Assembly: GCA_035477215.1 (NCBI GenBank)
Contig: DATIKU010000041.1
Coordinates: forward strand, 30,754-94,753
Length of the DNA: 64,000 bases
DNA from: Spirochaetota bacterium
GTDB taxonomy: Bacteria; Spirochaetota; UBA4802; UBA5368
Direction: 5' to 3'
Each line of letters starts with the position of its first letter. Within the stretch, counting starts at the first letter, position 1. This document shows, one piece after another, positions 8,807-16,148 of this stretch. Below the pieces are notes generated by a model. That model did no database searches and was not told the origin of the DNA. It saw only the letters and a list, made by a program, of their open reading frames with translations. The position numbers were made by a program, and so were the translations under genes.

Positions 8807-9658
8807 ATGGATCGGCCTCGCACCACACGCGCGCGATACGCCGGCCCCCGGGCGGCTTTCAGGGTCGTCTGCCTCGCGCTGGCCCTGGTATTCGCCGGCG
8901 CCTGCGCGCGTCCGGTAGTGGAACGGGAGGCCGACGATATAACCTTCGCGCTTACGGGAAACACCCTGCCCGAATCACCCTACGGAAAGATGAGTCCCCG
9001 CGTCGCTGACGCGTTCGCACGCATCAACAACGACAATCCGGTTTTCACCGTGCACCTGGGCAACATCGTATACGGCGGGAAGCAGTGGATGGGCATAAAG
9101 GAAAGCGACGTCGCCCGCCAGTATCGCGAGTTCGTCGCCGCCTGCCGCGCCTTACGCTCCATTGTCTACACCGTAAAGGGCGACATGGACACCTATAACG
9201 ACACCGCCGACCTCTACCGCAAACACCTCCGGCGCGCGCCCTATTACTCGTTCAACTACGGCAACGTCCATTTTATCGTACTCGATACGACCGACCCCAT
9301 ACCCGGAGCCATAAGCCCCGGCCAGCGCTCCTGGCTCGAGGCCGATCTGGAGCGGTATCGCCACGCCCCGGCTATTTTCGTCTTCTCGCACCACTCAATG
9401 CTTCCGCCGAAACACGAGGCTTCCACGCCGGTGCAGGGGGCCGCGGAAATACTGTCGCTCTTCGCGAAGTATCCCGTAAAAGCGGTATTCTCCGGGCAGC
9501 CGGCACTCGCCCACACGGCGCGAAGCGGCGATATACTCTGCATAACGGCGGGAAGCGGCGGATTCAACCGCGAGGACCAGTTCCGCAAAAAGAACCAGTA
9601 CTACATGGTCTATTTCATCGCGGGCAGTGTGCGGATTTCGAAACGACAGGCCAATTAA
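8807..9658 (+). CDS. Lipoprotein related to calcineurin-like metallophosphoesterases, metal site degenerate
   Basis: 283 residues. A signal peptide with lipobox LVFAGAC (lipidated C33) predicts a membrane-anchored periplasmic-side protein. The body follows the metallophosphoesterase order, but most metal ligands are altered: the opening DxH position reads LTGNTLP, GDxxD reads LGNIVYGG, GNH[DE] reads KGDMDTY, and the final GHxH reads SGQPAL. The SHHS segment near residue 200 is kept. A binding or regulatory role, or a changed catalytic mechanism, is more likely than ordinary phosphoesterase activity. It is divergent from ribBA and followed by an unknown small gene. Confidence 0.65.
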   Translation: MDRPRTTRARYAGPRAAFRVVCLALALVFAGACARPVVEREADDITFALTGNTLPESPYGKMSPRVADAFARINNDNPVFTVHLGNIVYGGKQWMGIKESDVARQYREFVAACRALRSIVYTVKGDMDTYNDTADLYRKHLRRAPYYSFNYGNVHFIVLDTTDPIPGAISPGQRSWLEADLERYRHAPAIFVFSHHSMLPPKHEASTPVQGAAEILSLFAKYPVKAVFSGQPALAHTARSGDILCITAGSGGFNREDQFRKKNQYYMVYFIAGSVRISKRQAN

Positions 9659-9665
9659 GACCATT

Positions 9666-9685
9666 GGCGGCGCCTCAACGCCGCC
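9666..9685 (+). other. GC-rich hairpin upstream of a ribosome-binding site
   Basis: GGCGGCG (9666-9672) and CGCCGCC (9679-9685) form a seven-pair stem with a six-base loop. It ends immediately before the GGGAG ribosome site of the gene starting at 9697. No T run follows, so it is not an intrinsic terminator; it may stabilise the transcript end or damp translation of the next gene. Confidence 0.35.
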
Positions 9686-9696
9686 GGGAGGATGAT

Positions 9697-9978
9697 ATGC
9701 AGCGTGAAATATGCTACGATAAACTGGAACATTTTCTGGAAAATATAAAACTCCTCGGCATAACGAAACTCGCCTTCGCCGAAACGAGGGAGAAACGCCC
9801 CATGCAGGTTGGGCCCGAACTTCTTCAAGTTGTCGACATCGCCCTGCTCGAAATACTCGCCTATAACAGACCGACCATATACAAGTGTAAACTGTTTGAT
9901 GCGGACTTCGACGGTATCCACGACCGGCTCGTCGCCGAAGGCTTCGAGATAGCCCGGCGCAGCAGAAATATCACATGA
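9697..9978 (+). CDS. Conserved-looking small protein of unknown function
   Basis: 93 residues from ATG 9697, with GGGAG six bases upstream. Soluble, no signal peptide, no cysteine cluster; mostly helical by appearance (CYDKLEHFLENIKLLGITK, ELLQVVDIALLEILAYNR). Its last codons overlap the OppD-type ATPase start by four bases (ATGA), so the two are translationally coupled. I do not recognise a family. The coupling suggests a role tied to the ATPase, but nothing in the sequence specifies it. Confidence 0.6.
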   Translation: MQREICYDKLEHFLENIKLLGITKLAFAETREKRPMQVGPELLQVVDIALLEILAYNRPTIYKCKLFDADFDGIHDRLVAEGFEIARRSRNIT

Positions 9979-10994
9979 AAAACGCCCTTAAAACCCCCGG
10001 AAAAACCGGAACCGTAAAAGATCAGGACCATCGCAAAGCGCTCCCCATCCTGAGCATAGACACGCTCAACGTCCATTTCGACCTGCGGGGAGGACGGCTC
10101 CTCGCGGTGAGGGACCTCTCCTTTTCGCTCGGGGAGGGCCGGACCATGGGACTTGTCGGCGAGTCCGGCTGCGGGAAGTCCGTCACCGCCCATTCGGTCC
10201 TGCGCCTGATACGCCCTCCGGGCGTTATCGCGTCCGGGCGCATTGAATACGATGGGCGGGATGTACTCGCGCTGCCCGAGGAGGATATGACGGCCATTCG
10301 GGGCCGGGAGATCGCCATGATCTTCCAGGAACCCATGACATCCCTTAACCCGGTGCTCACGGTGGGCTACCAGATCGCAGAACCGCTGCGCATACATCTG
10401 GGCATGTCCGATACCCAGGCGCGGGAAAGGGCCGTCGATCTGCTCGAGAGCGTCGGAATCGGCGACCCTGCCCGGCGCTATGCGGCATATCCGCACGAGC
10501 TTTCAGGCGGCATGCGCCAGCGCGTGATGATCGCGATGTCGCTCTCCACATCCCCGTCAGTCCTCATCGCCGACGAGCCCACAACGGCGCTCGACGTGAC
10601 CATCCAGGCCCAGATACTCGACCTGCTGCTCGGCCTCCAGCGGGAGCGGAGGATGTCGCTCCTGCTGATCACCCACGACCTCGGCGTCGTCGCGAACATC
10701 GCCGACGACGTCGCGATCATGTACGCCGGCGAGATTGTCGAGTCCGGCGCGGTGAAGCGATTGTTCGAATCCCCCCTCCACCCTTACACGATAGGCCTGT
10801 TCGAGGCCATCCCGCGCATCGGCAAACGCGTGCGGCGCCTGGCCACCATCCCGGGCATGGTGCCGACCTTCTCAGAGCAGCCGAGAGGGTGTGCGTTCCA
10901 TCCCCGCTGCTACAACGCGGCCGACGAATGTCTCCGCGCCCCCATCCCGCTCGTCCAGCGCAAAGGACATGCCGTGCGCTGCATTAGAGTCTGA
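9975..10994 (+). CDS. Oligopeptide/dipeptide ABC transporter ATP-binding protein (OppD/DppD type), orphan
   Basis: 339 residues. Full ABC ATPase: Walker A GESGCGKS, Q-loop FQEPMTSLNPVLTV, signature LSGGMRQR, Walker B VLIADEPTTALDVT, and H-loop THDLG. The C-terminal oligopeptide-type extension is present (GCAFHPRCYNAADEC, with its clustered cysteines). A leading stretch of about 25 polar residues precedes the first strand. OppD normally pairs with OppF and two permeases, but none is adjacent, so the rest of the transporter must lie elsewhere or this is a leftover copy. Confidence 0.9.
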   Translation: MKNALKTPGKTGTVKDQDHRKALPILSIDTLNVHFDLRGGRLLAVRDLSFSLGEGRTMGLVGESGCGKSVTAHSVLRLIRPPGVIASGRIEYDGRDVLALPEEDMTAIRGREIAMIFQEPMTSLNPVLTVGYQIAEPLRIHLGMSDTQARERAVDLLESVGIGDPARRYAAYPHELSGGMRQRVMIAMSLSTSPSVLIADEPTTALDVTIQAQILDLLLGLQRERRMSLLLITHDLGVVANIADDVAIMYAGEIVESGAVKRLFESPLHPYTIGLFEAIPRIGKRVRRLATIPGMVPTFSEQPRGCAFHPRCYNAADECLRAPIPLVQRKGHAVRCIRV

Positions 10995-11117
10995 TCCTCA
11001 CAGCCGACACCATCACCTCCGCGCATAACGTTTTACGATAAGAACCGACACCATGCCGAACTTTCATGCGCGGCACGAAAGCCGGCATACCCTGTTAAAT
11101 TGAGATCCCCCGCGCAT

Positions 11118-11131
11118 TATAATGCTTGACA
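11118..11131 (+). promoter_or_regulatory. Promoter elements upstream of the MarR gene
   Basis: A perfect TATAAT at 11118-11123 has only a weak -35 (TTAAAT, 11095-11100). A perfect TTGACA follows at 11126-11131; 17 bases later lies TATTTG (11149-11154), a weak -10. Either start would place the MarR palindrome at or just after the promoter, where bound repressor would block transcription. Which one is used cannot be told from sequence. Confidence 0.45.
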
Positions 11132-11168
11132 TATAGTTGATACCTAAATATTTGAGATATCAACTATA
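11132..11168 (+). promoter_or_regulatory. Palindromic operator, probable MarR autoregulatory site
   Basis: Perfect 11-base arms TATAGTTGATA (11132-11142) and TATCAACTATA (11158-11168) flank a 15-base AT-rich spacer that contains the palindrome AAATATTT. The site abuts a TTGACA hexamer and ends 17 bases before the ATG of the MarR-family gene. Position and symmetry are typical of a self-repressing MarR dimer site, possibly two half-turn-related dimers given the length. Confidence 0.65.
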
Positions 11169-11185
11169 AACCGGGGGGCTGAACA

Positions 11186-11605
11186 ATGGAAGACCGGCTG
11201 CTCTATCTTCTCTCGCGCGCCCAGCACAGGCTGAAAAACCACCTCAAACGGGAATTCGCGTCTGCGGGCGTGGGCGTCTCACCCGCCCAGATGGGCATAC
11301 TCTTTCTGCTGAAGCAGCGCGACGCGCGGCCGATGAACGAGCTGGGCCGCATGCTTGACATCGACAATTCCGCAATAACCGGACTGGTCGACCGCATGGA
11401 GCGCCAGGGTCTCGTGCGGCGCACGCCGAATCCGGAAGACCGGCGCCAGTCGCCGATCGCCATAACCAGACAGGGAATGGACGAGGCCGCCAGGGCGGCG
11501 AAAGTCGCAAGGAAGACCAACGAGGCGATCAGGGAGGGCTTCAGCCCGGAGGATGTAGCGGTATTCGTGCGAATACTCTCCGCCTTCTTCGACAAATTCA
11601 GATAG
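11186..11605 (+). CDS. MarR-family transcriptional regulator
   Basis: 139 residues, typical MarR length. The winged helix-turn-helix occupies about residues 30-100 (VSPAQMGILFLLKQ, MNELGRMLDIDNSAITGLVDRMERQGLVRR, then the wing NPEDRRQSPIAI), flanked by dimerisation helices. A GGGGGG ribosome site lies eight bases before the ATG, and a long palindromic site overlaps the promoter. The DUF4442 thioesterase-like gene follows on the same strand after 39 bases and is the likely co-regulated target. The ligand is unknown; a lipid or aromatic acid would fit the neighbour. Confidence 0.92.
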   Translation: MEDRLLYLLSRAQHRLKNHLKREFASAGVGVSPAQMGILFLLKQRDARPMNELGRMLDIDNSAITGLVDRMERQGLVRRTPNPEDRRQSPIAITRQGMDEAARAAKVARKTNEAIREGFSPEDVAVFVRILSAFFDKFR

Positions 11606-11644
11606 ACGCACGCGGCGACCAGAACGAATGGAGGAAAATAAATC

Positions 11645-12103
11645 ATGAGCAGCTCACTGTCCCTGTACGACCGTTTCGCGAGGCTGCCTCTCGGAAAATC
11701 ACTTTTTTCACGGCTCGTATGTTTCAAGGCGCCCTACTTCGGCACGATCAGTCCGCGCTTCGCGGAGCTTCGGCCGGGGTACGGCGAGATACGAATGAGG
11801 AAACGCCGCCGCGTGCAGAACCATCTCGGCACGGTGCACGCGCTCGCCATGGGCAACCTTTGCGAACTCGCCGCCGGCATGACGCTCGATGTCACCCTTC
11901 CGCCGAAGATGCGCTGGATTCCGCGGAGCATGAACATCGAGTACCTCAAGCTCGCGCGCGCCGACCTCACCGCCCGCTGTTCGATCGGGACCGAAGGCCT
12001 TGACGTAAAGAAAGACTTCCCGGTTATCGTCAGTGTTACCGACACTGCCGGGACCGAGGTCGTTCGCGCGACGATCACCATGTATATCTCGCCGAGGGAG
12101 TGA
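11645..12103 (+). CDS. DUF4442 family hotdog-fold protein, probable thioesterase
   Basis: 152 residues. Pattern of a hotdog-fold acyl-CoA or acyl-carrier thioesterase: QNHLGTVHALAMGNLCELAAGM (residues about 58-80, the helix wrapped by the sheet), then IEYLKLARADLTARC and a C-terminal strand VRATITMYIS. The N-terminal helix and RPGYGEIRMRKRR segment match DUF4442 members. Start at ATG 11645 with GGAGG upstream. Immediately downstream of the MarR gene, so likely under its control. Substrate not predictable. Converges with comM with no gap. Confidence 0.7.
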   Translation: MSSSLSLYDRFARLPLGKSLFSRLVCFKAPYFGTISPRFAELRPGYGEIRMRKRRRVQNHLGTVHALAMGNLCELAAGMTLDVTLPPKMRWIPRSMNIEYLKLARADLTARCSIGTEGLDVKKDFPVIVSVTDTAGTEVVRATITMYISPRE

Positions 12104-13621
12104 CTATACGTCGTAGTGCCGCTGAAGGTTCTTGTACGATAGCGCTTCGAGAAGATGGCTTTTAGTTACGGAAAGGCTCGCGGAGAGGTCCGCGATGGTG
12201 CGCGCGACCTTGAGCACCCTGAAGAACGAGCGCGCCGAGAGGTTCATAGTCTTTACCGCCGATTCGAAAATCCTTTCGCTTTGGGCGTCGATGGCGCAGT
12301 GTTCCTTTATTTCATCATTGGTCATGCGCGAATTGTAGACGGTCCGCCCGCCGGCGAAGCGGCCGCGCTGAATCTCCCGCGCGCGGTCGACGCGCTCGCG
12401 GATGGCGGCCGAAGGCTCGCCTCGTCCGTCATCGAGCAGGTCGCGGCAGGGGACCCGGGGAACCAGCACCTCGATGTCGATGCGGTCCAGGATGGGGCCC
12501 GCGATCTTCTTGAAATAGCCCTCCACCCGCAGCGGAGAGCATTTACACGAGATCTCCGGATCGAAGAGGTACCCGCACTGGCAGGGATTGCTCGCGGCGA
12601 CCAGCATGAAGTCGGCCGGATAGGTGGCGCTCCCCGAAGCGCGCGAAACGGTGATCTCGCAATCCTCGAGTGGCTGCCGGAGCGCCTGCAGCACGTTGCC
12701 GGGGAACTCGGCGAACTCGTCGAGGAACAGGACCCCGTTGTGCGCCAGCGAGACCTCACCCACCGAAGGCAGGCGCCCCCCTCCCACCAGCGCGACATCG
12801 GAGGCCGTGTGGTGCGGCGAGCGAAATGGCGGCGAGAGGATGAGCCCCGTGCCCGGCGAAAGCGCCCCTCCCACCGAATGGATCATCGTGGTGACGATCG
12901 CCTGGTCGCGCGTTATCTCCGGAAGAAGCGAAGGCAGGCGCTTCGCCAGCATGGTCTTGCCCGCGCCGGGCGGCCCGTATAACAAAACATTATGATGCCC
13001 CGCGGCGGCAATTTCGAGCGCACGCTTGGCGGTTTCCTGCCCGCGAACGTCGCCGAAATCGTAGCGATGGCGACGCGGGGGGGGGTGCTCGTCGTTCGCC
13101 GTAAAGGGCGCGAGGCCGCCCCTGCATATTTCCATGGCCTCGATGATGGTCCGCGCCGGGTAAACCTCAATGCCCTCGATCGCCGCGGCCTCTTGGCGAT
13201 TGTCGAAGGGGACGATGACGCGCCGGTATCCCGCCCGGTAGAGCCCGATCGCCATGGCGATCGCCCCTCGCACGGGCTTGATCCTTCCGTCAAGAGAAAG
13301 CTCGCCCACCATGGGGATGGAGGAGTGATCGCAGTCGGCCTGGCCGGTCGTCGCGAGAATGGCCATGGCGATGGGAAGGTCGAAATTGGCGCCCTGCTTT
13401 CGAAAACCGGCCGGCGCCAGGTTCACCACGAAGTTCCTCGGCGGGAACTCAAAACCTGAATTCTCGACGGCCGAACGGATGCGCTCGCGCGCCTCTTTTA
13501 TAGTTGAATCCGGCAGGCCCACGATGGTGAAGCCGGGCAGGCCCTTTACGATATCGACCTCGACCTCGACGATCACCGCGTCGATACCCTGCACCGCGAC
13601 CGAAACAGCACTGGAAAGCAT
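12104..13621 (-). CDS. comM: Magnesium-chelatase-like AAA+ protein, ComM/YifB family
   Basis: 505 residues, the usual length. N-terminal Lon-protease-like domain (VKGLPGFTIVGLPDSTIKEARERIRSA), central AAA+ module with Walker A GPPGAGKT (about 219-226), Walker B VLFLDEFAEF and sensor segment VAASNPCQCGY, the paired Cys region CQCG/CKC, and a C-terminal Mg-chelatase domain. In naturally competent bacteria ComM is a hexameric helicase that promotes branch migration of incoming DNA; the family is also widespread in non-competent species, so the role here is open. Stands alone on the minus strand. Confidence 0.93.
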   Translation of the reverse strand: MLSSAVSVAVQGIDAVIVEVEVDIVKGLPGFTIVGLPDSTIKEARERIRSAVENSGFEFPPRNFVVNLAPAGFRKQGANFDLPIAMAILATTGQADCDHSSIPMVGELSLDGRIKPVRGAIAMAIGLYRAGYRRVIVPFDNRQEAAAIEGIEVYPARTIIEAMEICRGGLAPFTANDEHPPPRRHRYDFGDVRGQETAKRALEIAAAGHHNVLLYGPPGAGKTMLAKRLPSLLPEITRDQAIVTTMIHSVGGALSPGTGLILSPPFRSPHHTASDVALVGGGRLPSVGEVSLAHNGVLFLDEFAEFPGNVLQALRQPLEDCEITVSRASGSATYPADFMLVAASNPCQCGYLFDPEISCKCSPLRVEGYFKKIAGPILDRIDIEVLVPRVPCRDLLDDGRGEPSAAIRERVDRAREIQRGRFAGGRTVYNSRMTNDEIKEHCAIDAQSERIFESAVKTMNLSARSFFRVLKVARTIADLSASLSVTKSHLLEALSYKNLQRHYDV

Positions 13622-13826
13622 CCAACCTCGTCCGGTAACTCAGGATTGACCGGTGCGGGAAAAAACAGCCGCGGAGAGAACCCGGCATCCGGCGGGCCAA
13701 CCCTGGAGACCCGGGACGTACCCGGCATTCCCCACGGTAACCCACGGAACGCACGGCTTTCCCGCGGCAAAACTACGCACCCTGCAATTAATACGAACGG
13801 GCGGGGCGGTTTATTAAAATTTTTTC

Positions 13827-15758
13827 CTATTTCCTAAATTTTTTAATAAAAAACCTCGTGGTAAAGGCGGTCAATGACAGAATCAGCACGAAAATCCCGA
13901 ATATCACCCAGGTAACGGCCGTCCCCCTCGACAGCAGATTGAACGGATTGAGGCTGGGCGCTTTTACGATCCGTCCCAGGGCGCCCCGGTATTTTTCGGG
14001 AACGTCCGCCAGCCCGTCGCTGTTGAGGTCGGGAAATCTTTTAATGAACTCCATCAAGCCGACCCACTCCTTGAGCTCCTGTATGCCGGGTTTGCGCTTA
14101 TCCGCGTCGACACGGTGGGCGACGAGGTCGCTGATGGGATTTCCCTGGCGGTCCTTGGGGATAATGGTGAGAATATTGAACGTAAACCCTCCGATCACCT
14201 TGAGGAAGGTCGTATCGTAGATGTTCGCCGCGATGCGGTACAGGGTCTTGTTCGACGACGAATAGTCCAGGGGCACGTATCCATCCTCCTCGGAGCCGAT
14301 CCAGATCTCGGTTACGCGGTCGAATATGGCGCGTCGGGGATTATAGCTGAAACGTATGCCCGATATCTGGAGAAAATAGGCGCTCCCCTTGAGAGGATAA
14401 ACGCTTGTGAGTATCTCCATGGCCTTCTTTAACTCGGATCCGTAGAGGTAGCACGAAACAAGCGGATACGCCATGGTGTCGTCCATTCCGATGCCGAGCG
14501 GAATGGTCCGGAAGATGTCTGCCACGGCGAGATTCCCGGTCTTGCCCTTGAACAGGCTGTCGCGGATGACGCCGTTCGCCTCGATGGAGGCCACCACCTT
14601 CGTAACCGGATCGGCGGGATCGTAATCGTATTTGTTCACGTACCAGCGGATGGAGTCGGCGATGAGGTTTCCCAGCGGCGATTCATCCTCGATGATCGGC
14701 ATGTCGAAGCCGGTGCGGGCGATTATCTTCCAGTAGGAAAGGCCGTATTCTTTCAGGACCCTGCGGTCTATGTCGCCAATATACGAATCGATCCTTCGCT
14801 GGATGTCCCGATCGGCGGGGATTGAGTCGTCGACCGTTATCATCTTATAGTTCTTGATGGCGGCTTTGCCGTCGTTCCAGGCCACATCGAGTACGCCCAC
14901 CCGCGTGCCGTGCTCCCAGGCCTGTACGATGATGGTATTATTCACCACCAGGGGCTTTTCTAACAGGGTATGGGTATGGCCGCTCACGATAATATCGATG
15001 CCCTTTACCTCCCTGGCGAGCACCTCGTCCTCGGACTTGCTGCCCAGATACAGCCCGCTGTGCGAGAGGCAGATCACCATGTCGACCTTTTCCTTCTCAC
15101 GGAGCACCTTTACCATCTCCCGAGCGGCCTCGAGCGGCGGGGTAAACTTAACCGGCGATGCGAACGGCGCGTCACCGATCGCCACTTCGCCCATGATTCC
15201 GAAAAAGCCTATCTTAATGCCATTGACGATCCTGACGCTGTAGGGTTTGACCAGTCCCTTTTTGAACGCCGCCTCGAGCGTGTCGTCTTTTGCGCTCTCG
15301 GCGCTGAATTTCGCCGACGAAAATACGATCTCGGGCATACCTTTACGCACGCCCGCGGCGAGAATCCGGGCGAGCCCCCCCGGCATGAGGTCGAACTCGT
15401 GGTTGCCGAGCGTGACCATGTCGTATCCAATGCGTTTCATGAGGGAAAGCTCGATCGCCTCCTCGCGGGCCAGCATGTGGAACAGGGAACCCATGGTGAA
15501 GTCGCCGGCATCCAGCACCAGCGAGGGGTTGGTCCGACCGGCGCGCTCGCGCTTGATGACGGTCGCCATGCGGGCCCAGCCGCCCAGCGTGGCGTCGTCG
15601 CCGGTTTTATCGGCCGTATAATCGAGTTCGGGCGGAAAGCCCATGAGGTGCGAATGCAGATCGTTGGTATGGATGATCGTTAAAAGCTTCTCCCCGGCGT
15701 ACAGCGGCAGGGCGAGAAGGATGATTACGGCCGCCAGAAGTGACTTTAGTATTTTCAT
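13827..15758 (-). CDS. 5'-nucleotidase / 2',3'-cyclic phosphodiesterase family protein, membrane-anchored
   Basis: 643 residues from ATG 15758, with AGGAG seven bases upstream. Signal peptide (LLAAVIILLALPLYAG), then a metallophosphoesterase domain with intact motifs: HTNDLHSH, DAGDFTMG, LGNHEFD, SHSG and GHTHT. The C-terminal 5'-nucleotidase substrate domain spans about residues 340-560. A final hydrophobic helix (WVIFGIFVLILSLTAF) and basic tail anchor it, unlike soluble UshA. It probably dephosphorylates extracytoplasmic nucleotides for nucleoside and phosphate salvage. AT-rich repeats around its stop (TTATTAAAA and its complement, 13810-13850) could act as a terminator. Confidence 0.9.
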   Translation of the reverse strand: MKILKSLLAAVIILLALPLYAGEKLLTIIHTNDLHSHLMGFPPELDYTADKTGDDATLGGWARMATVIKRERAGRTNPSLVLDAGDFTMGSLFHMLAREEAIELSLMKRIGYDMVTLGNHEFDLMPGGLARILAAGVRKGMPEIVFSSAKFSAESAKDDTLEAAFKKGLVKPYSVRIVNGIKIGFFGIMGEVAIGDAPFASPVKFTPPLEAAREMVKVLREKEKVDMVICLSHSGLYLGSKSEDEVLAREVKGIDIIVSGHTHTLLEKPLVVNNTIIVQAWEHGTRVGVLDVAWNDGKAAIKNYKMITVDDSIPADRDIQRRIDSYIGDIDRRVLKEYGLSYWKIIARTGFDMPIIEDESPLGNLIADSIRWYVNKYDYDPADPVTKVVASIEANGVIRDSLFKGKTGNLAVADIFRTIPLGIGMDDTMAYPLVSCYLYGSELKKAMEILTSVYPLKGSAYFLQISGIRFSYNPRRAIFDRVTEIWIGSEEDGYVPLDYSSSNKTLYRIAANIYDTTFLKVIGGFTFNILTIIPKDRQGNPISDLVAHRVDADKRKPGIQELKEWVGLMEFIKRFPDLNSDGLADVPEKYRGALGRIVKAPSLNPFNLLSRGTAVTWVIFGIFVLILSLTAFTTRFFIKKFRK

Positions 15759-16148
15759 CGAGCATCTCCTCGTGTGGGATGGTGGGGTAGAGCAGACCCA
15801 TGCGCATCGGGCGCGCTTCTTTCTATGCCACATGCCCGACTATTGCAAGAAAAATACCCCGGTCTCACGGTAAAGCGACGGACGGTTTCCGGCGGGCTAT
15901 CGCATGCCCGGTGGACGGAACAAATATCTTCACCGTGAAAATTTACTACATCTCTATAATAATTTGTCGAACAAATAAAGTGAGATGCTTCGAGATGAAA
16001 AAAATGAAAAAAAATTTCCATTTCGCGCCCGAAGAGAGAATACAAGTTGACATATTGGGATTTTAATAGTAATGCACTTTCGACTCGATAAAAAAAGGTG
16101 GATTTTTGCGTTATGTCGCAAAAAACCTTGTGAACAAGGAGCAAGTGA
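15759..16148. other. 390-base divergent intergenic region
   Basis: Separates the minus-strand 5'-nucleotidase from the plus-strand aminomutase cluster. It becomes AT-rich after about 15940. It contains TATAAT at 15955-15960 without a good -35 and a perfect TTGACA at 16047-16052 without a good -10 (TAATGC 17 bases on). The hairpin elements just before the aminomutase are listed separately. A 23-codon frame beginning at 15995 (MKKMKKNF...) has no ribosome site and I do not call it. Confidence 0.5.
16095..16141 (+). promoter_or_regulatory. Leader hairpins that could mask the aminomutase ribosome site
   Basis: Stem 1: TTTTTGCG (16103-16110) with CGCAAAAA (16117-16124), extended by AAGGT (16095-16099) with ACCTT (16125-16129) across a three-base bulge. 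Stem 2: the perfect palindrome CCTTGTGAACAAGG (16126-16139), which can fold as CCTTG/CAAGG with a four-base loop and hides most of the Shine-Dalgarno AAGGAG (16136-16141). The CCTT segment is shared, so the two folds compete: upstream pairing frees the ribosome site, downstream pairing hides it. The switch is inference; the repeats are direct observation. Confidence 0.45.

Noticed and set aside
13805..13855. AT-rich inverted repeat at the end of the 5'-nucleotidase gene as a terminator
   Set aside because: The stem is made of A-T pairs only and includes the coding end; too weak to call, so it is only mentioned with the gene.
15800..16066. 88-codon frame in the divergent gap, including a Lys-rich 23-codon end
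   Set aside because: No ribosome site, no similarity to any family, and codon use unlike the neighbours; the ending is simply AT-rich intergenic DNA.
16047..16075. TTGACA before the aminomutase gene as a promoter
   Set aside because: The -35 is perfect but the hexamer 17 bases on is TAATGC; it may be real but sequence alone does not support it.
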